In this document: positions 37,853 through 45,953 of the stretch, piece by piece
Numbering within the stretch: the first letter of the stretch is position 1
How the letters are laid out: each line of letters starts with the position of its first letter
The notes under the pieces: generated by a model
The model's input: only the letters and a program-made list of their open reading frames with translations
The model's database searches: none
What the model was told of the DNA's origin: nothing
Assembly: GCF_000012945.1 (NCBI RefSeq)
Contig: NC_007510.1
Span: 806,001 to 870,000, forward strand
Reading direction: 5' to 3'
Length of the DNA: 64,000 nt
Origin: Burkholderia lata
GTDB taxonomy: Bacteria > Pseudomonadota > Gammaproteobacteria > Burkholderiales > Burkholderiaceae
Position numbers and translations under genes: made by a program

Positions 37853-38018
37853 ATGAAACGGCCCCCGCGCTCACTTCGTTCACTGTCTACGGGAGTTGGC
37901 GCTTCAGCGCTTGCTCCTGTCCCATGCACGGCTCCCCCCGAGGGGGCGGTCAGCCTCCACGGGGCTGACCGGCGGAGACTGACATGAACGGCCCCGCACG
38001 CTCGCTCCGCACCGCGTC
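37853..38018. repeat. Repeat-rich segment between xdhB and truncated xdhC
   Basis: About 35-bp imperfect direct repeats (37853–37887 and 37984–38018, both beginning atgaa-cggcccc) are 131 bases apart. Between them lie three hairpins. The first is the agcgctt-type hairpin (37889–37927), then a run of C pairing with a run of G (37932–37947), then ggtcagcc/ggctgacc (37948–37955 with 37963–37970). The second direct-repeat copy forms the first codons of the truncated xdhC. Confidence 0.75.
37889..37927 (+). repeat. Single copy of the 49-bp hairpin repeat family
   Basis: This copy matches the gcdH–iclR repeats in its core (cttcagcgctt and cccatgc). Its outer arms differ (acgggagt and gctcctgt) yet still pair over all eight positions with two G·T wobbles. 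Compensating changes of this kind suggest that the hairpin, not the primary sequence, is maintained. Confidence 0.75.
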
Positions 38019-38601
38019 GCTCCCTGCGTTGGCGCAGGGCACCGGCCAGCGCAACCGCGCGACCGGCACGCCGGCGCCGATGCACATCGTGCTGTTCGGC
38101 GCCGGGCACGTCGGTCACGCGCTCGTTACGCTGCTCGGCGCGCTGCCGTGCGTCGTGCAGTGGGTCGATACGCGCGACGAGCTGTTCCCGGACGAATGTC
38201 CGCCGAACGTGCAGCCGGAGCCGACCGACACGCCGGAGGCTGTCGTCGACGCGGCGCCGCCCGGCGCGTACTTCCTCGTGATGACGCACAACCACGCGCT
38301 CGACTTCTCGCTCGCCGCGCAGATCATGCGGCGGCGCGACTACGCGTACTTCGGGATGATCGGCTCGCGTACCAAGCGCGTGAAGTTCGAGCGCCGGCTT
38401 GCGGCGCGCGGCGTCGATCCGGCGCGGCTCGTGGAGATGGTGTGCCCGATCGGTGTCGCGGGCATCGTCGACAAGGCGCCGGGCGCGATCGCGGTGGCCG
38501 TGTGCGCGGAGCTGCTGCAGGCGCGCTCGGGCATGCCGGTGGCCGACGCGAAGGCCGCCGCATCGGGGCGCGCGCGCGACGACGTGTCCTGCGCGCGGTA
38601 G
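37984..38601 (+). CDS. xdhC: XdhC-like accessory protein lacking its N-terminal domain
   Basis: XdhC binds molybdenum cofactor and loads it, in sulfurated form, into xanthine dehydrogenase. The 205-residue product retains the C-terminal Rossmann domain from MHIVLFGAGHVGHALV (residue 33) through MTHNHALDFSL, YFGMIGSRTKRVKF and VCPIGVAGIVDKAPGAIAVAV. The N-terminal XdhC/CoxI domain, about 100 residues in complete family members, is absent. Only 132 bases separate xdhB from this start, and those are filled with repeats that also encode the first residues. The true start might be 38080. It may be non-functional or a domain-only variant. Confidence 0.75.
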   Translation: MNGPARSLRTASLPALAQGTGQRNRATGTPAPMHIVLFGAGHVGHALVTLLGALPCVVQWVDTRDELFPDECPPNVQPEPTDTPEAVVDAAPPGAYFLVMTHNHALDFSLAAQIMRRRDYAYFGMIGSRTKRVKFERRLAARGVDPARLVEMVCPIGVAGIVDKAPGAIAVAVCAELLQARSGMPVADAKAAASGRARDDVSCAR

Positions 38602-38689
38602 CACCGCGGGGTCAGCGCAAGGCCGCGCGATTTTGCATACACTGCACGACGACGCGCGGCACCGGGCCGCGCCTTACCGTGCACGCACC

Positions 38690-39091
38690 ATGTCCGATCA
38701 CCAGGTTTATCTCGACACGCTCGATGCGAGCCTCGTCGCCATCGAGCGCTGGCTGTCCGGCGTCGATACCGCGCCCGAGGCGCTCGATACGCTGCTCGCC
38801 GCGTTTTCCGCCGAATTCACGATGATCCTGACCGACGGCCGCGAGGTCGACCGTGACGGTACGCGCGCGCTGTTCGCGAAGCTCGCCGGCGCGAAGCCGG
38901 GGCTGCGCATCGCGCTGTCGGACACCCGCGTGCTCGCGGCCGATGCGTCGCATGTGACCGTCACCTATCTCGAAGCGCAGCACGCGGCCTCGGGCGAACT
39001 GCCCGCGCGCCGTGCAACCGCCGTGTTCGAGCGCGACACGGCGGGCGTCGTGCGCTGGACCCATCTGCAGGAAACCTTCTGCACGGCCTGA
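38690..39091 (+). CDS. DUF4440/SnoaL-like protein
   Basis: A 133-residue protein of the NTF2-like superfamily. It has an N-terminal helix with LDASLVAIERWLSG, FSAEFTMILTDGREVDRDGTRALFAKL, and a C-terminal strand pair ending VVRWTHLQETFC. This fits DUF4440/SnoaL-like proteins. Neither catalytic residues nor a ligand can be assigned. It lies 88 bases after xdhC in the same direction and may be carried by the same transcript. Confidence 0.7.
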   Translation: MSDHQVYLDTLDASLVAIERWLSGVDTAPEALDTLLAAFSAEFTMILTDGREVDRDGTRALFAKLAGAKPGLRIALSDTRVLAADASHVTVTYLEAQHAASGELPARRATAVFERDTAGVVRWTHLQETFCTA

Positions 39092-39119
39092 GCGGCCGCG
39101 CCGCGTGTTGTGCCGCGGC

Positions 39120-40067
39120 TCAGCGCTTGCGGCTGCGGGGCACCGTCAACTCGTCGGACACGCTCTGCATCAGCGCGCACAGCCACGCGATGTCGGTCGG
39201 GCGGTCGGGCTGCGGATGCGTGAGCAGGTAGCTCTTGATGCGCGGAAACGGCACGGGCGGCGTGACGACCACGAGCGGCAGCAACTGCGCGTAGTGCGTC
39301 GCGAAGCGGCGCGTCGTCGTGAAGATCAGGTCCGACTGCAGCAGCACCTGCGGCACGATCCCGAAGTACGGCAGCGTCGTCACGATGCGTCGCGTGAGGC
39401 GTGCGCGTGCGAGGCCGATCTCGATCGCATTGCGCTTGTCGCCGGTGTACGGCGTCGGCGCGACGTGCGCGGCCGACGCGTACGCTTCGCGCGTGAGCGG
39501 CACGCGCGCGAGCGGGTGCGCATCGCGCATCAGGCACACGATCGTGTCGGAGAACAGGTCCTGGCGCGCGAACTGCGGGTCGGGCTTCGGCCAGTTGCCG
39601 ATCACGAGATCGAGCGCGCCCGATTCGAGCGCGCCCGCGTGATCGAGTGCGGGATTCAGCGAATCGATTTCCAGATGGGCATGCGGCGCCGCGTCGCGAA
39701 AACGCTCGATCAGCGTCGGCATGAAGAAATCGTTCAGGTAATCGGGTGCGGCGACGCGGAACGTGCGTCGTGCGGACGACGGATCGAAGTCGCCGTGCGG
39801 CGTCGCGATGAAGTCGACCTCGCGCAGCGCGCGCTGCGCGGCTTCGAGCAGCGACGCGCCGTATTCGGTCGGCACCATTCCGGATTTGCCGCGCACGAGG
39901 ATCGGGTCGTTCAGCGTCTCGCGCAGCTTGCGCAGCGCGGTGCTGATCGCGGGCTGGGTCTGGTTCAGCCGCAGCGCGGCCTGCGTGACGCTGCGCTCGA
40001 GCAGCAGCGTGCGCAACACGCGCACGAGCCAGATATCGAGCGAGGCGGTACGGTCGTCTTCTTCCAT
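39120..40067 (-). CDS. LysR-family transcriptional regulator
   Basis: A 315-residue LysR regulator. The N-terminal helix-turn-helix (LLERSVTQAALRLNQTQPAISTALRKLRETLNDPILVRG) follows the NahR/NodD-like pattern. The effector domain starts at about residue 90 (RTFRVAAPDYLNDFFMPTLI). It is convergent with the SnoaL-like gene. The next gene in its direction of origin is the isomerase-like gene upstream (68 bases), so a shared unit is possible. Target and ligand are unknown. Confidence 0.88.
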   Translation of the reverse strand: MEEDDRTASLDIWLVRVLRTLLLERSVTQAALRLNQTQPAISTALRKLRETLNDPILVRGKSGMVPTEYGASLLEAAQRALREVDFIATPHGDFDPSSARRTFRVAAPDYLNDFFMPTLIERFRDAAPHAHLEIDSLNPALDHAGALESGALDLVIGNWPKPDPQFARQDLFSDTIVCLMRDAHPLARVPLTREAYASAAHVAPTPYTGDKRNAIEIGLARARLTRRIVTTLPYFGIVPQVLLQSDLIFTTTRRFATHYAQLLPLVVVTPPVPFPRIKSYLLTHPQPDRPTDIAWLCALMQSVSDELTVPRSRKR

Positions 40068-40135
40068 CGTAGGGGGTGATTCGGGGGAAGCGTAACCTTA
40101 CCGCAGCCGCGCGTTGGCGTGCGTGATACCGGCCA

Positions 40136-40774
40136 TCACAGCCGGCCCTTCGGCAGCGTGCTGATCCGCTTGACCTCGCGCGATTCGAGCCAGTTCGGCG
40201 TGCGCGCGCAGTACAGCACCATCGGCAGCGCGTCCTCGCCCCAGAACAGCTGCTGGTTCATCCAGAACGTCGGCACGCCGAACACGCCGAGCGCGATCGC
40301 ATCGGCATTGTTGCGGGCCAGTTGCGCGGTGGTCTCCTCGAATTCGATCAGCTCGTCGCCATGACCGACGCCGACGCGCTCGCACAGTGCCGCGAAGCCT
40401 TCCGGTGTCGACGGATCGTTGCCGTCGCGCCAGATGAAGCGGAATATCTCCCGCACGGTCGCGATATCGGCGCGCAGCGCGATCGCGAGGCGCAGCAGCT
40501 TGTCCGATTCGAACGGGTGCGCGGGCGGCATCTTGAAGCGGATGCCGAGCTGCTCCGCGCGGAACAGCGCGTGACGGTACGTGAACACGCGCTTGGCCGG
40601 CACGTCGGCGCCGGAGCGCTGCCCCCAGTGACGCTGCAGGTCGGGCAGCGACACGGCGACGGGTTCGAACGGCACGTCGGGCCACTTGTCATGCTGTTCG
40701 AGGAGCAGGTAGGAGAACGGCGACACGAAGTCGAAGAACCAGGCAGGCTGGGCGGTATCGAGGCCGGTTGTCAT
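40136..40774 (-). CDS. 2-hydroxychromene-2-carboxylate isomerase family protein (DsbA superfamily)
   Basis: A 212-residue kappa-class GST/DsbA-fold protein. It has the N-terminal active-site segment WFFDFVSPFSYLLLEQH, where Ser replaces the DsbA cysteine. The typical LGVFGVPTFWMNQQLFWGEDALPMV segment with its cis-Pro loop is near the C-terminus. In naphthalene degradation the family isomerises 2-hydroxychromene-2-carboxylate with glutathione. No such pathway is visible here, so the substrate is unknown. Start 40774 fits the family; the frame extends further upstream. Confidence 0.85.
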   Translation of the reverse strand: MTTGLDTAQPAWFFDFVSPFSYLLLEQHDKWPDVPFEPVAVSLPDLQRHWGQRSGADVPAKRVFTYRHALFRAEQLGIRFKMPPAHPFESDKLLRLAIALRADIATVREIFRFIWRDGNDPSTPEGFAALCERVGVGHGDELIEFEETTAQLARNNADAIALGVFGVPTFWMNQQLFWGEDALPMVLYCARTPNWLESREVKRISTLPKGRL

Positions 40775-40868
40775 GTCGATCTCCAGTGGGTGGGGCGTGC
40801 GGCGCCTGGCGGCGGCCTCCATGTTACGCGGCGGCACGCGCATGCGGCAATGATCGCGGATCGTCCGC

Positions 40869-42311
40869 TCACGCGGAACCGGGAGTCGCCCGAGGGGGAT
40901 CGCCGGCCGGCGGCGCGGCTTCGGCACTTGCCTGCGGCGGGCCACCGGCGCCCGGCGGGCTGGCCGGCGTGTCCTGGTCGTGCGCGGTGAGCCGTTCGCG
41001 CACGAAGCCGATGTGCTCGCGCAGCACGTAGAACTGCCCGGCATAAGCCAGCGGCATCTTCATCCGGTTCACGGCTTCCTCGATGTCGTCGAGCTCGTCG
41101 AGCAACTGCACGCGCTCCTCGGCCGTGTGTTCGCCGAGCGCGCTGCGCTCGAGCGCGATCAGCGCACCGTACCAGCGATAGATGCGCGAGCGCACGCGCC
41201 AGCCGTACAGCGACGGCACGAGCCGCAGCCCGGGGATCAGCACGACGATCAGCGGCACGACCACGACGAGCAGCCGGTCGACGAGGCTCGCGACCCAGAA
41301 CGGCAGCCGCCGGTACAGGAAGGTCTTCCCTGATTTGTAGTAGCGCGCGGCGTCGTCGGAGAGCTGGAAGCCGCGCGTGACGGGCGACGGGAATTCGCCC
41401 GCGTGCTGCAGGATCGTCGCGTGGCCGTGCACCTCGCGCGCGGCCTCGATCAGCAGGTCGGACAGTGCAGGGTGCAGCGAATCGCGCGCGACGAGTTCGA
41501 TGGTCGGCGCAACCGTGTGGATGTCGGCGGGCGGGAGATTCTGACCGAGATCGTAGACGCCCATCGGCAGCGTGATCGCGGTCAGGTACGGAAAGCGCCG
41601 CGCGTACGCTTCCGCCTGCGTGAACGAATACACGTGCACGCCCGGCGCGCGGAACAGCTTCGCCATCACCGGGATCTGCGTCGAGTCGCCTGACAGGAAG
41701 GCCGCGTCGATCTTGCCGTCGAGCAGCGCGGTGGCCGCGTCCTCGCCGGCGGTCGGTAGCAGTTCGGTCGTGCCGCCCGGCACGATGCCGTTCATCTTCA
41801 GCAGGGCGAGGCTCAGCTCGCGTGCGCCGCTGCCTTCCGCGCCGAGCGCGAGCCGCTTGCCCTTGAAGTCGGACAGGCGCGCGACGACCGGGCCGCGATA
41901 CATGATCGCGAGCGGCACGTAGCCGATGCTGCCGAGCGACACGAGGTGTTCGTCGCGCTCCTTCGGGCCGATGCCGCTCTGCACGAAGCCGACGTCGACC
42001 GGCGCGTTCGGGTTCGACAGCCGCGCGAGGTTCTGGGCGGACCCTTCGGACGACTGGACGTCGAGCGTGACGCCGTTCTTCGCCAGGATCGTCTTGTATT
42101 TCTGCGCGGCGTTCCAGTAGGTGCTGCCGGGCGGCCCGGACGAGATCACGAGCGTGGACGGCGGTGCCGGCTGGATCAGCTTGACCGCGAGCCAGACGGC
42201 CGCGATGGCGAGCAGCACGGTCGGGCCGATCGACAGCGCGAGGTCGCGCCACGACACCGCGACGAAGCGGGCGAGGATGCGGCGAGGCGGGCGAGGGCGG
42301 GCTGGCTTCAT
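40869..42311 (-). CDS. TAXI-family solute receptor with membrane anchors and cytoplasmic tail
   Basis: A 480-residue protein. An N-terminal membrane segment (about residues 26–46) is followed by a TAXI-type TRAP solute-binding domain (about 53–330) with LVISSGPPGSTYWNAAQKYK, GSAQNLARL and YSFTQAEAYARRFPYLTAITLPMGVYDLG. A second membrane segment (about 345–365) follows, then a charged coiled region (LLDELDDIEEAVNRM) and a Pro/Ala tail. Ordinary TRAP binding proteins are free in the periplasm. No TRAP permease gene adjoins, so this may act as a membrane-held sensor or orphan receptor. Confidence 0.85.
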   Translation of the reverse strand: MKPARPRPPRRILARFVAVSWRDLALSIGPTVLLAIAAVWLAVKLIQPAPPSTLVISSGPPGSTYWNAAQKYKTILAKNGVTLDVQSSEGSAQNLARLSNPNAPVDVGFVQSGIGPKERDEHLVSLGSIGYVPLAIMYRGPVVARLSDFKGKRLALGAEGSGARELSLALLKMNGIVPGGTTELLPTAGEDAATALLDGKIDAAFLSGDSTQIPVMAKLFRAPGVHVYSFTQAEAYARRFPYLTAITLPMGVYDLGQNLPPADIHTVAPTIELVARDSLHPALSDLLIEAAREVHGHATILQHAGEFPSPVTRGFQLSDDAARYYKSGKTFLYRRLPFWVASLVDRLLVVVVPLIVVLIPGLRLVPSLYGWRVRSRIYRWYGALIALERSALGEHTAEERVQLLDELDDIEEAVNRMKMPLAYAGQFYVLREHIGFVRERLTAHDQDTPASPPGAGGPPQASAEAAPPAGDPPRATPGSA

Positions 42312-42748
42312 GGGGGTGACGGATGACGCTGGCGTGACGGATCGGTGACGGTCGGACGGCTGTCATGGACGATGCCGATGCTCGCGGCGATGGTACCCGG
42401 TTTCGCCATGGGTGCGCGAGTGGGGCGGCCTGGCGCTGCCCGGCGGCGACAGTGGCGGGCGGCCCCGCGTCAAAAGCTTTGCGCTTCCGCGGGCGCTGGA
42501 TTACATTGTGCGACGCAGCCGCGCCCGATTTGCGCGCGACCCGGCACGCAACAGACCGGGCGCGTCCGGCCGGCGGCTGTCCGGCCCGGTCGGCCCGCTT
42601 TCGCGTGCGCCGACCGCCAGCCCGCCTTGCCTCTCTCGTATCGCCGTGGAAAACACCGGCTGTCCCGCCCGTTCGCGCGCGGGCCGGCTGCTTTTGGGGG
42701 TAATCGGCCGTACTGTGCACGGCCGTTCCGGAGTGATAAGGAGATAGC
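42312..42748. other. Gap between the TAXI and BON protein genes
   Basis: A 437-base divergent region, GC-rich throughout. No ORF with recognisable content, operator or hairpin stands out apart from the AAGGAG ribosome-binding site before the BON gene. Confidence 0.5.
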
Positions 42749-43114
42749 ATGAAGTCGATCGTGTTGAGAGCGTTGGGCGTCGCCGCCGTGGCGGCCTGTC
42801 TGTCGGGCAGCGTGTATGCGCAGTCGAGCGATGCCGCGGCAACGGAAGCGCCCGCGGCCGCGACCAGCGCGCCGAAGGCCGCCGCGAAAACCGCGAAGAA
42901 GGCGAACCGCAAGCTCGGCTACGCGGTGCGCAAGGCGATTTCGAAGGAATCGGGCGAGAACGTGTCGAACCTCGTCGTGCGCTCGAAGGGTGGCGCGATC
43001 ACGCTGGAAGGCACGATGCCGGCCCAGGATCAGATCGACAAGGCCGAAGCCGCAGCCAAGGGCGTGAAGGGCGTCACGTCGGTCACGAACAAGCTGACGG
43101 TTCAGCAGCAGTAA
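42749..43114 (+). CDS. Secreted BON-domain protein
   Basis: A 121-residue protein with a signal peptide (about residues 1–24, ending VYAQ), a 25-residue Ala/Lys-rich linker, and one BON domain (about 55–121). The domain contains LGYAVRKAISKESGENVSNLVVRSKGGAITLEGTMPAQDQIDKAEAAAKGVKGVTSVTNKLTV. BON domains bind phospholipid surfaces and occur in OsmY-like stress proteins. The start codon has AAGGAG 6 bases upstream. It is a monocistronic unit, ended by a GC hairpin. Confidence 0.87.
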   Translation: MKSIVLRALGVAAVAACLSGSVYAQSSDAAATEAPAAATSAPKAAAKTAKKANRKLGYAVRKAISKESGENVSNLVVRSKGGAITLEGTMPAQDQIDKAEAAAKGVKGVTSVTNKLTVQQQ

Positions 43115-43158
43115 TGCCGGGCAGCGGCGCGCGAGCGCCGCATGTGCCCGTTTTCAGG

Positions 43159-43185
43159 CGGGCCCCGGCGTGCCGGGGCCCGTTT
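43159..43185 (+). terminator. Rho-independent terminator after the BON gene
   Basis: A perfect 10-bp stem (43159–43168 with 43173–43182), loop cgtg, with a short TTT tail. It lies between the BON gene and the hydrolase start. Confidence 0.75.
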
Positions 43186-43250
43186 GCGCTTGAGAGGCCG
43201 CAAGCCGCATGAAGCGGCGGCGGACCGATAACGATATCGAGAGGGCGGCG

Positions 43251-45341
43251 ATGACGAGGCTCGGGTGGGGCAGGCGGATGGTTTTCGGCGCGGCGCTGGC
43301 CGCGGTCGCGATACTCGGCGCCTGTAACGGCGACGAGTCGGCCGAGCGCAACCGGTTGCCCGGTTTCGTGTCCGGCAGCGTGCGCACGACAGCCTATGAC
43401 GGCGCGAGCGACGACCTGCTCACGGCCGGCCTCGGCAAGACGGGCCTCGGCTCGGCGAGCGCCCCCGGCTTTGCGAATGCCGCCCGCCCGACGAGCGCCG
43501 AGCTGCGCCGTCTCGCGATCTGGTCGAACTACCGCGCGCTCGTCGACATGAGCGCAAACGGCGGCTACGGCCGCTTCTGGGGGCCTAACGTCGACCTCGA
43601 CGGCAACGACACGCTCGGCGAAGGCAAGATCCCCGGCACCGAATATCTCGCGTACTCCGACGATGGCAGCGGTAGCAAGAACGTCACGCTGCTCGTGCAG
43701 GTGCCCGCCGGCTTCAATCCCGCGCAGCCGTGCATCGTCACCGCGACGTCGTCGGGCTCGCGCGGCGTGTACGGCGCGATTTCCGCAGCCGGCGAATGGG
43801 CGCTCAAGCGCGGCTGCGCGGTTGCCTACAACGACAAGGGCGGTGGCAACGGCGCGCACGAACTCATGTCGGACACCATCACGCTGATCGACGGCACGCT
43901 CGCCAACGCGGTGCTGGCCGGCACCTCGAGCCTGTTCACCGCGAACGTCACCAGCGGCGATCTCGCGACGTTCAATTCCCGCTTCCCGAACCGCTATGCG
44001 TTCAAGCACGCGCATTCGCAGCAGAATCCCGAGCAGGACTGGGGGCACGTGACGCTGCAGTCGGTCGAGTTCGCGTACTGGGCGCTCAACGAGCAGTTCG
44101 GACCGCTGATCGACGGTTCGCGTCACGGCGTGCGCTATCGCGCGGGCGACATCATGACGATTGCCGCGTCGGTCAGCAACGGCGGCGGCGCGTCGCTCGC
44201 GGCGGCCGAGCAGGACACCCGCGGCTGGATCACCGCGGTCGTGGTCGGCGAGCCGCAGATCAACGTGCGGATGGCGCCGAACGTGGTCGTGCGCTCGGGC
44301 GGCCAGCCCGTGCCGTCGTTCGGCCGGCCGCTGGCCGACTACGCGACGCTCGCGAACCTGCTGGAGCCGTGTGCGGCCGCGTCGGCGTCGCTCGCCGGCG
44401 CACCGTACCTGAGCGCGCTGCCGGTGGCGACCACGCAGTCGATCCGCACCCAGCGCTGCGCGACGCTCGCCGCGGCCGGGCTCGTGTCGGGCGCCGATAC
44501 GCAAAGCCAGGCCGCCGACGCGCTCGCGCAGCTCCACGCGGCCGGCTACCTCGCCGATTCCGACCTGCTGCAGGCGCCGATGTGGGATTCGCAGGCGATT
44601 CCGGCGATCGCGGTGACCTATGCGAACGCGTACACGCGCTCGCGCGTCACCGACAACCTGTGCAATTTCAGCTTTGCGACCACGAACCCGGCGACCGGCG
44701 CCGTCGCCGCGCCCGCCACGTCGCCGATGCCGGCCGTGTTCGGCGTCGGCAACGGCGTGCCGCCGACGGCCGGCATCGACCTCGTGTTCAACACGGGCGC
44801 GGGTGTCGACCACCGGCTCGCGACGCCCGATGCAAGCTTTGCGGGCGCGCTGTGCCTGCGCCAGCTCTGGACCAACGGGATGCTCGGCATGCCCGCGAAC
44901 GTCGACGCGGTGCGCGTGAACGCGAACCTGCAGGGCAAGCCGGCGATCATCGTGCAAGGCCGCAGCGATTCGCTCGTGCCCGTGAACCACGCGTCGCGCG
45001 CATACGTCGCGCAGAACGGCATCAGCGAAGCCGGGCGTAGCCAGCTCGTGTTCTACGAGGTGACGAACGGCCAGCACTTCGACGCGTTCCTGCCGGTGCC
45101 GGGCTTCGACACGCGCTTCGTGCCGGTCCATTACTACAACCTGCAGGCGCTGAACCTGATGTGGAAGCACCTGAAGAACGGTGCGCCGCTGCCGCCGTCG
45201 CAGGTGATCCGCACGGTGCCGCGCGGCGGCACGCCGGGCGCCGCGCCTGCGCTGACGAGCGCGAACCTGCCGCCGATCTCGGCCGCGCCGGGCGCGAACG
45301 CGATCACGGTCGGCGCCGGGGCGATCGACGTGCCGCTCTGA
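43251..45341 (+). CDS. D-(-)-3-hydroxybutyrate oligomer hydrolase
   Basis: A 696-residue serine hydrolase that breaks down oligomers released from poly-3-hydroxybutyrate. It begins with a basic start and hydrophobic segment ending ILGAC, a lipobox-like motif, so export with lipid anchoring is plausible. The family-wide segments WSNYRALVDMSANGGYGRFWGP, TATSSGSRGVYGAI and AYNDKGGGNGAHEL are present. The candidate nucleophile Ser309 lies in SVSNGGGASL. The C-terminus has VQGRSDSLVPVNHASRAYV and TNGQHFDAFLPVPGFDTRFVPVHYY. Start 43251 has GAGAGGG upstream; an ATG at 43209 would add 14 residues. Confidence 0.9.
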   Translation: MTRLGWGRRMVFGAALAAVAILGACNGDESAERNRLPGFVSGSVRTTAYDGASDDLLTAGLGKTGLGSASAPGFANAARPTSAELRRLAIWSNYRALVDMSANGGYGRFWGPNVDLDGNDTLGEGKIPGTEYLAYSDDGSGSKNVTLLVQVPAGFNPAQPCIVTATSSGSRGVYGAISAAGEWALKRGCAVAYNDKGGGNGAHELMSDTITLIDGTLANAVLAGTSSLFTANVTSGDLATFNSRFPNRYAFKHAHSQQNPEQDWGHVTLQSVEFAYWALNEQFGPLIDGSRHGVRYRAGDIMTIAASVSNGGGASLAAAEQDTRGWITAVVVGEPQINVRMAPNVVVRSGGQPVPSFGRPLADYATLANLLEPCAAASASLAGAPYLSALPVATTQSIRTQRCATLAAAGLVSGADTQSQAADALAQLHAAGYLADSDLLQAPMWDSQAIPAIAVTYANAYTRSRVTDNLCNFSFATTNPATGAVAAPATSPMPAVFGVGNGVPPTAGIDLVFNTGAGVDHRLATPDASFAGALCLRQLWTNGMLGMPANVDAVRVNANLQGKPAIIVQGRSDSLVPVNHASRAYVAQNGISEAGRSQLVFYEVTNGQHFDAFLPVPGFDTRFVPVHYYNLQALNLMWKHLKNGAPLPPSQVIRTVPRGGTPGAAPALTSANLPPISAAPGANAITVGAGAIDVPL

Positions 45342-45953
45342 CGGCGCCCGCCGCGCTGCCTTCACGAAGCCGGACAGCCGTCCGGCTTTTTCTTTTGGCC
45401 GGTCTGGAATCGGTCCCGAACTGCCTTTTATCGGAATGGCGAGCGCCGTAACAAATTATTACTTTACGGCGGTAAATCGGGACCCTAATATGCGCCGGTA
45501 TTTTCACTTAATTTAATAAATTCCAGATACGAGATATTTCTTTCCGTTTAGTTAATCGATCCTTTCGATTTTATTAAATCGGCTCGAGTCGCGATTGATC
45601 GTCGTTTTGCGATTAATCGGTATCTCGCCGAGGGGGATTGTTCGTCTGTTCGAAGCGAGGCGCCCTTGTCAGGCCGGCCTCGCGGGGCATGCTTTTGCCG
45701 TCGATTTTGTGCGTATGCAAATACGCGGAATGAATTTGTATTGCTGCGGATTATTGAATTGTCGTTCGCAATGGAATTGATTCCATTGTGCAGTCGCAAA
45801 AATATGGGTGGGGTAAATCATGCCGGTCGGTATTCGCCGATCCGGTAAAAAACTCGGAGTGCGTCGCATAACGAATGCATTCCCGGTGCGGAGCGCCGGC
45901 GCAAATGATCCTTTGCGACCGGCGGTATTTATCGTTCTGTTCGAGAGGCAATA
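45342..45953. other. AT-rich gap before the S10 carboxypeptidase gene
   Basis: A 612-base stretch. It begins with a terminator (45368–45391), then turns visibly AT-rich (about 45440–45900), with runs such as aaattattactttacgg and cacttaatttaataaattcc. It is likely to contain the peptidase promoter. The short open frames within it (up to 83 codons on the minus strand) have no recognisable content. Confidence 0.6.
45368..45391 (+). terminator. Rho-independent terminator after the oligomer hydrolase
   Basis: An 8-bp stem (agccggac 45368–45375 with gtccggct 45380–45387), loop agcc, followed by TTTT. It ends the oligomer hydrolase transcript. Confidence 0.88.
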
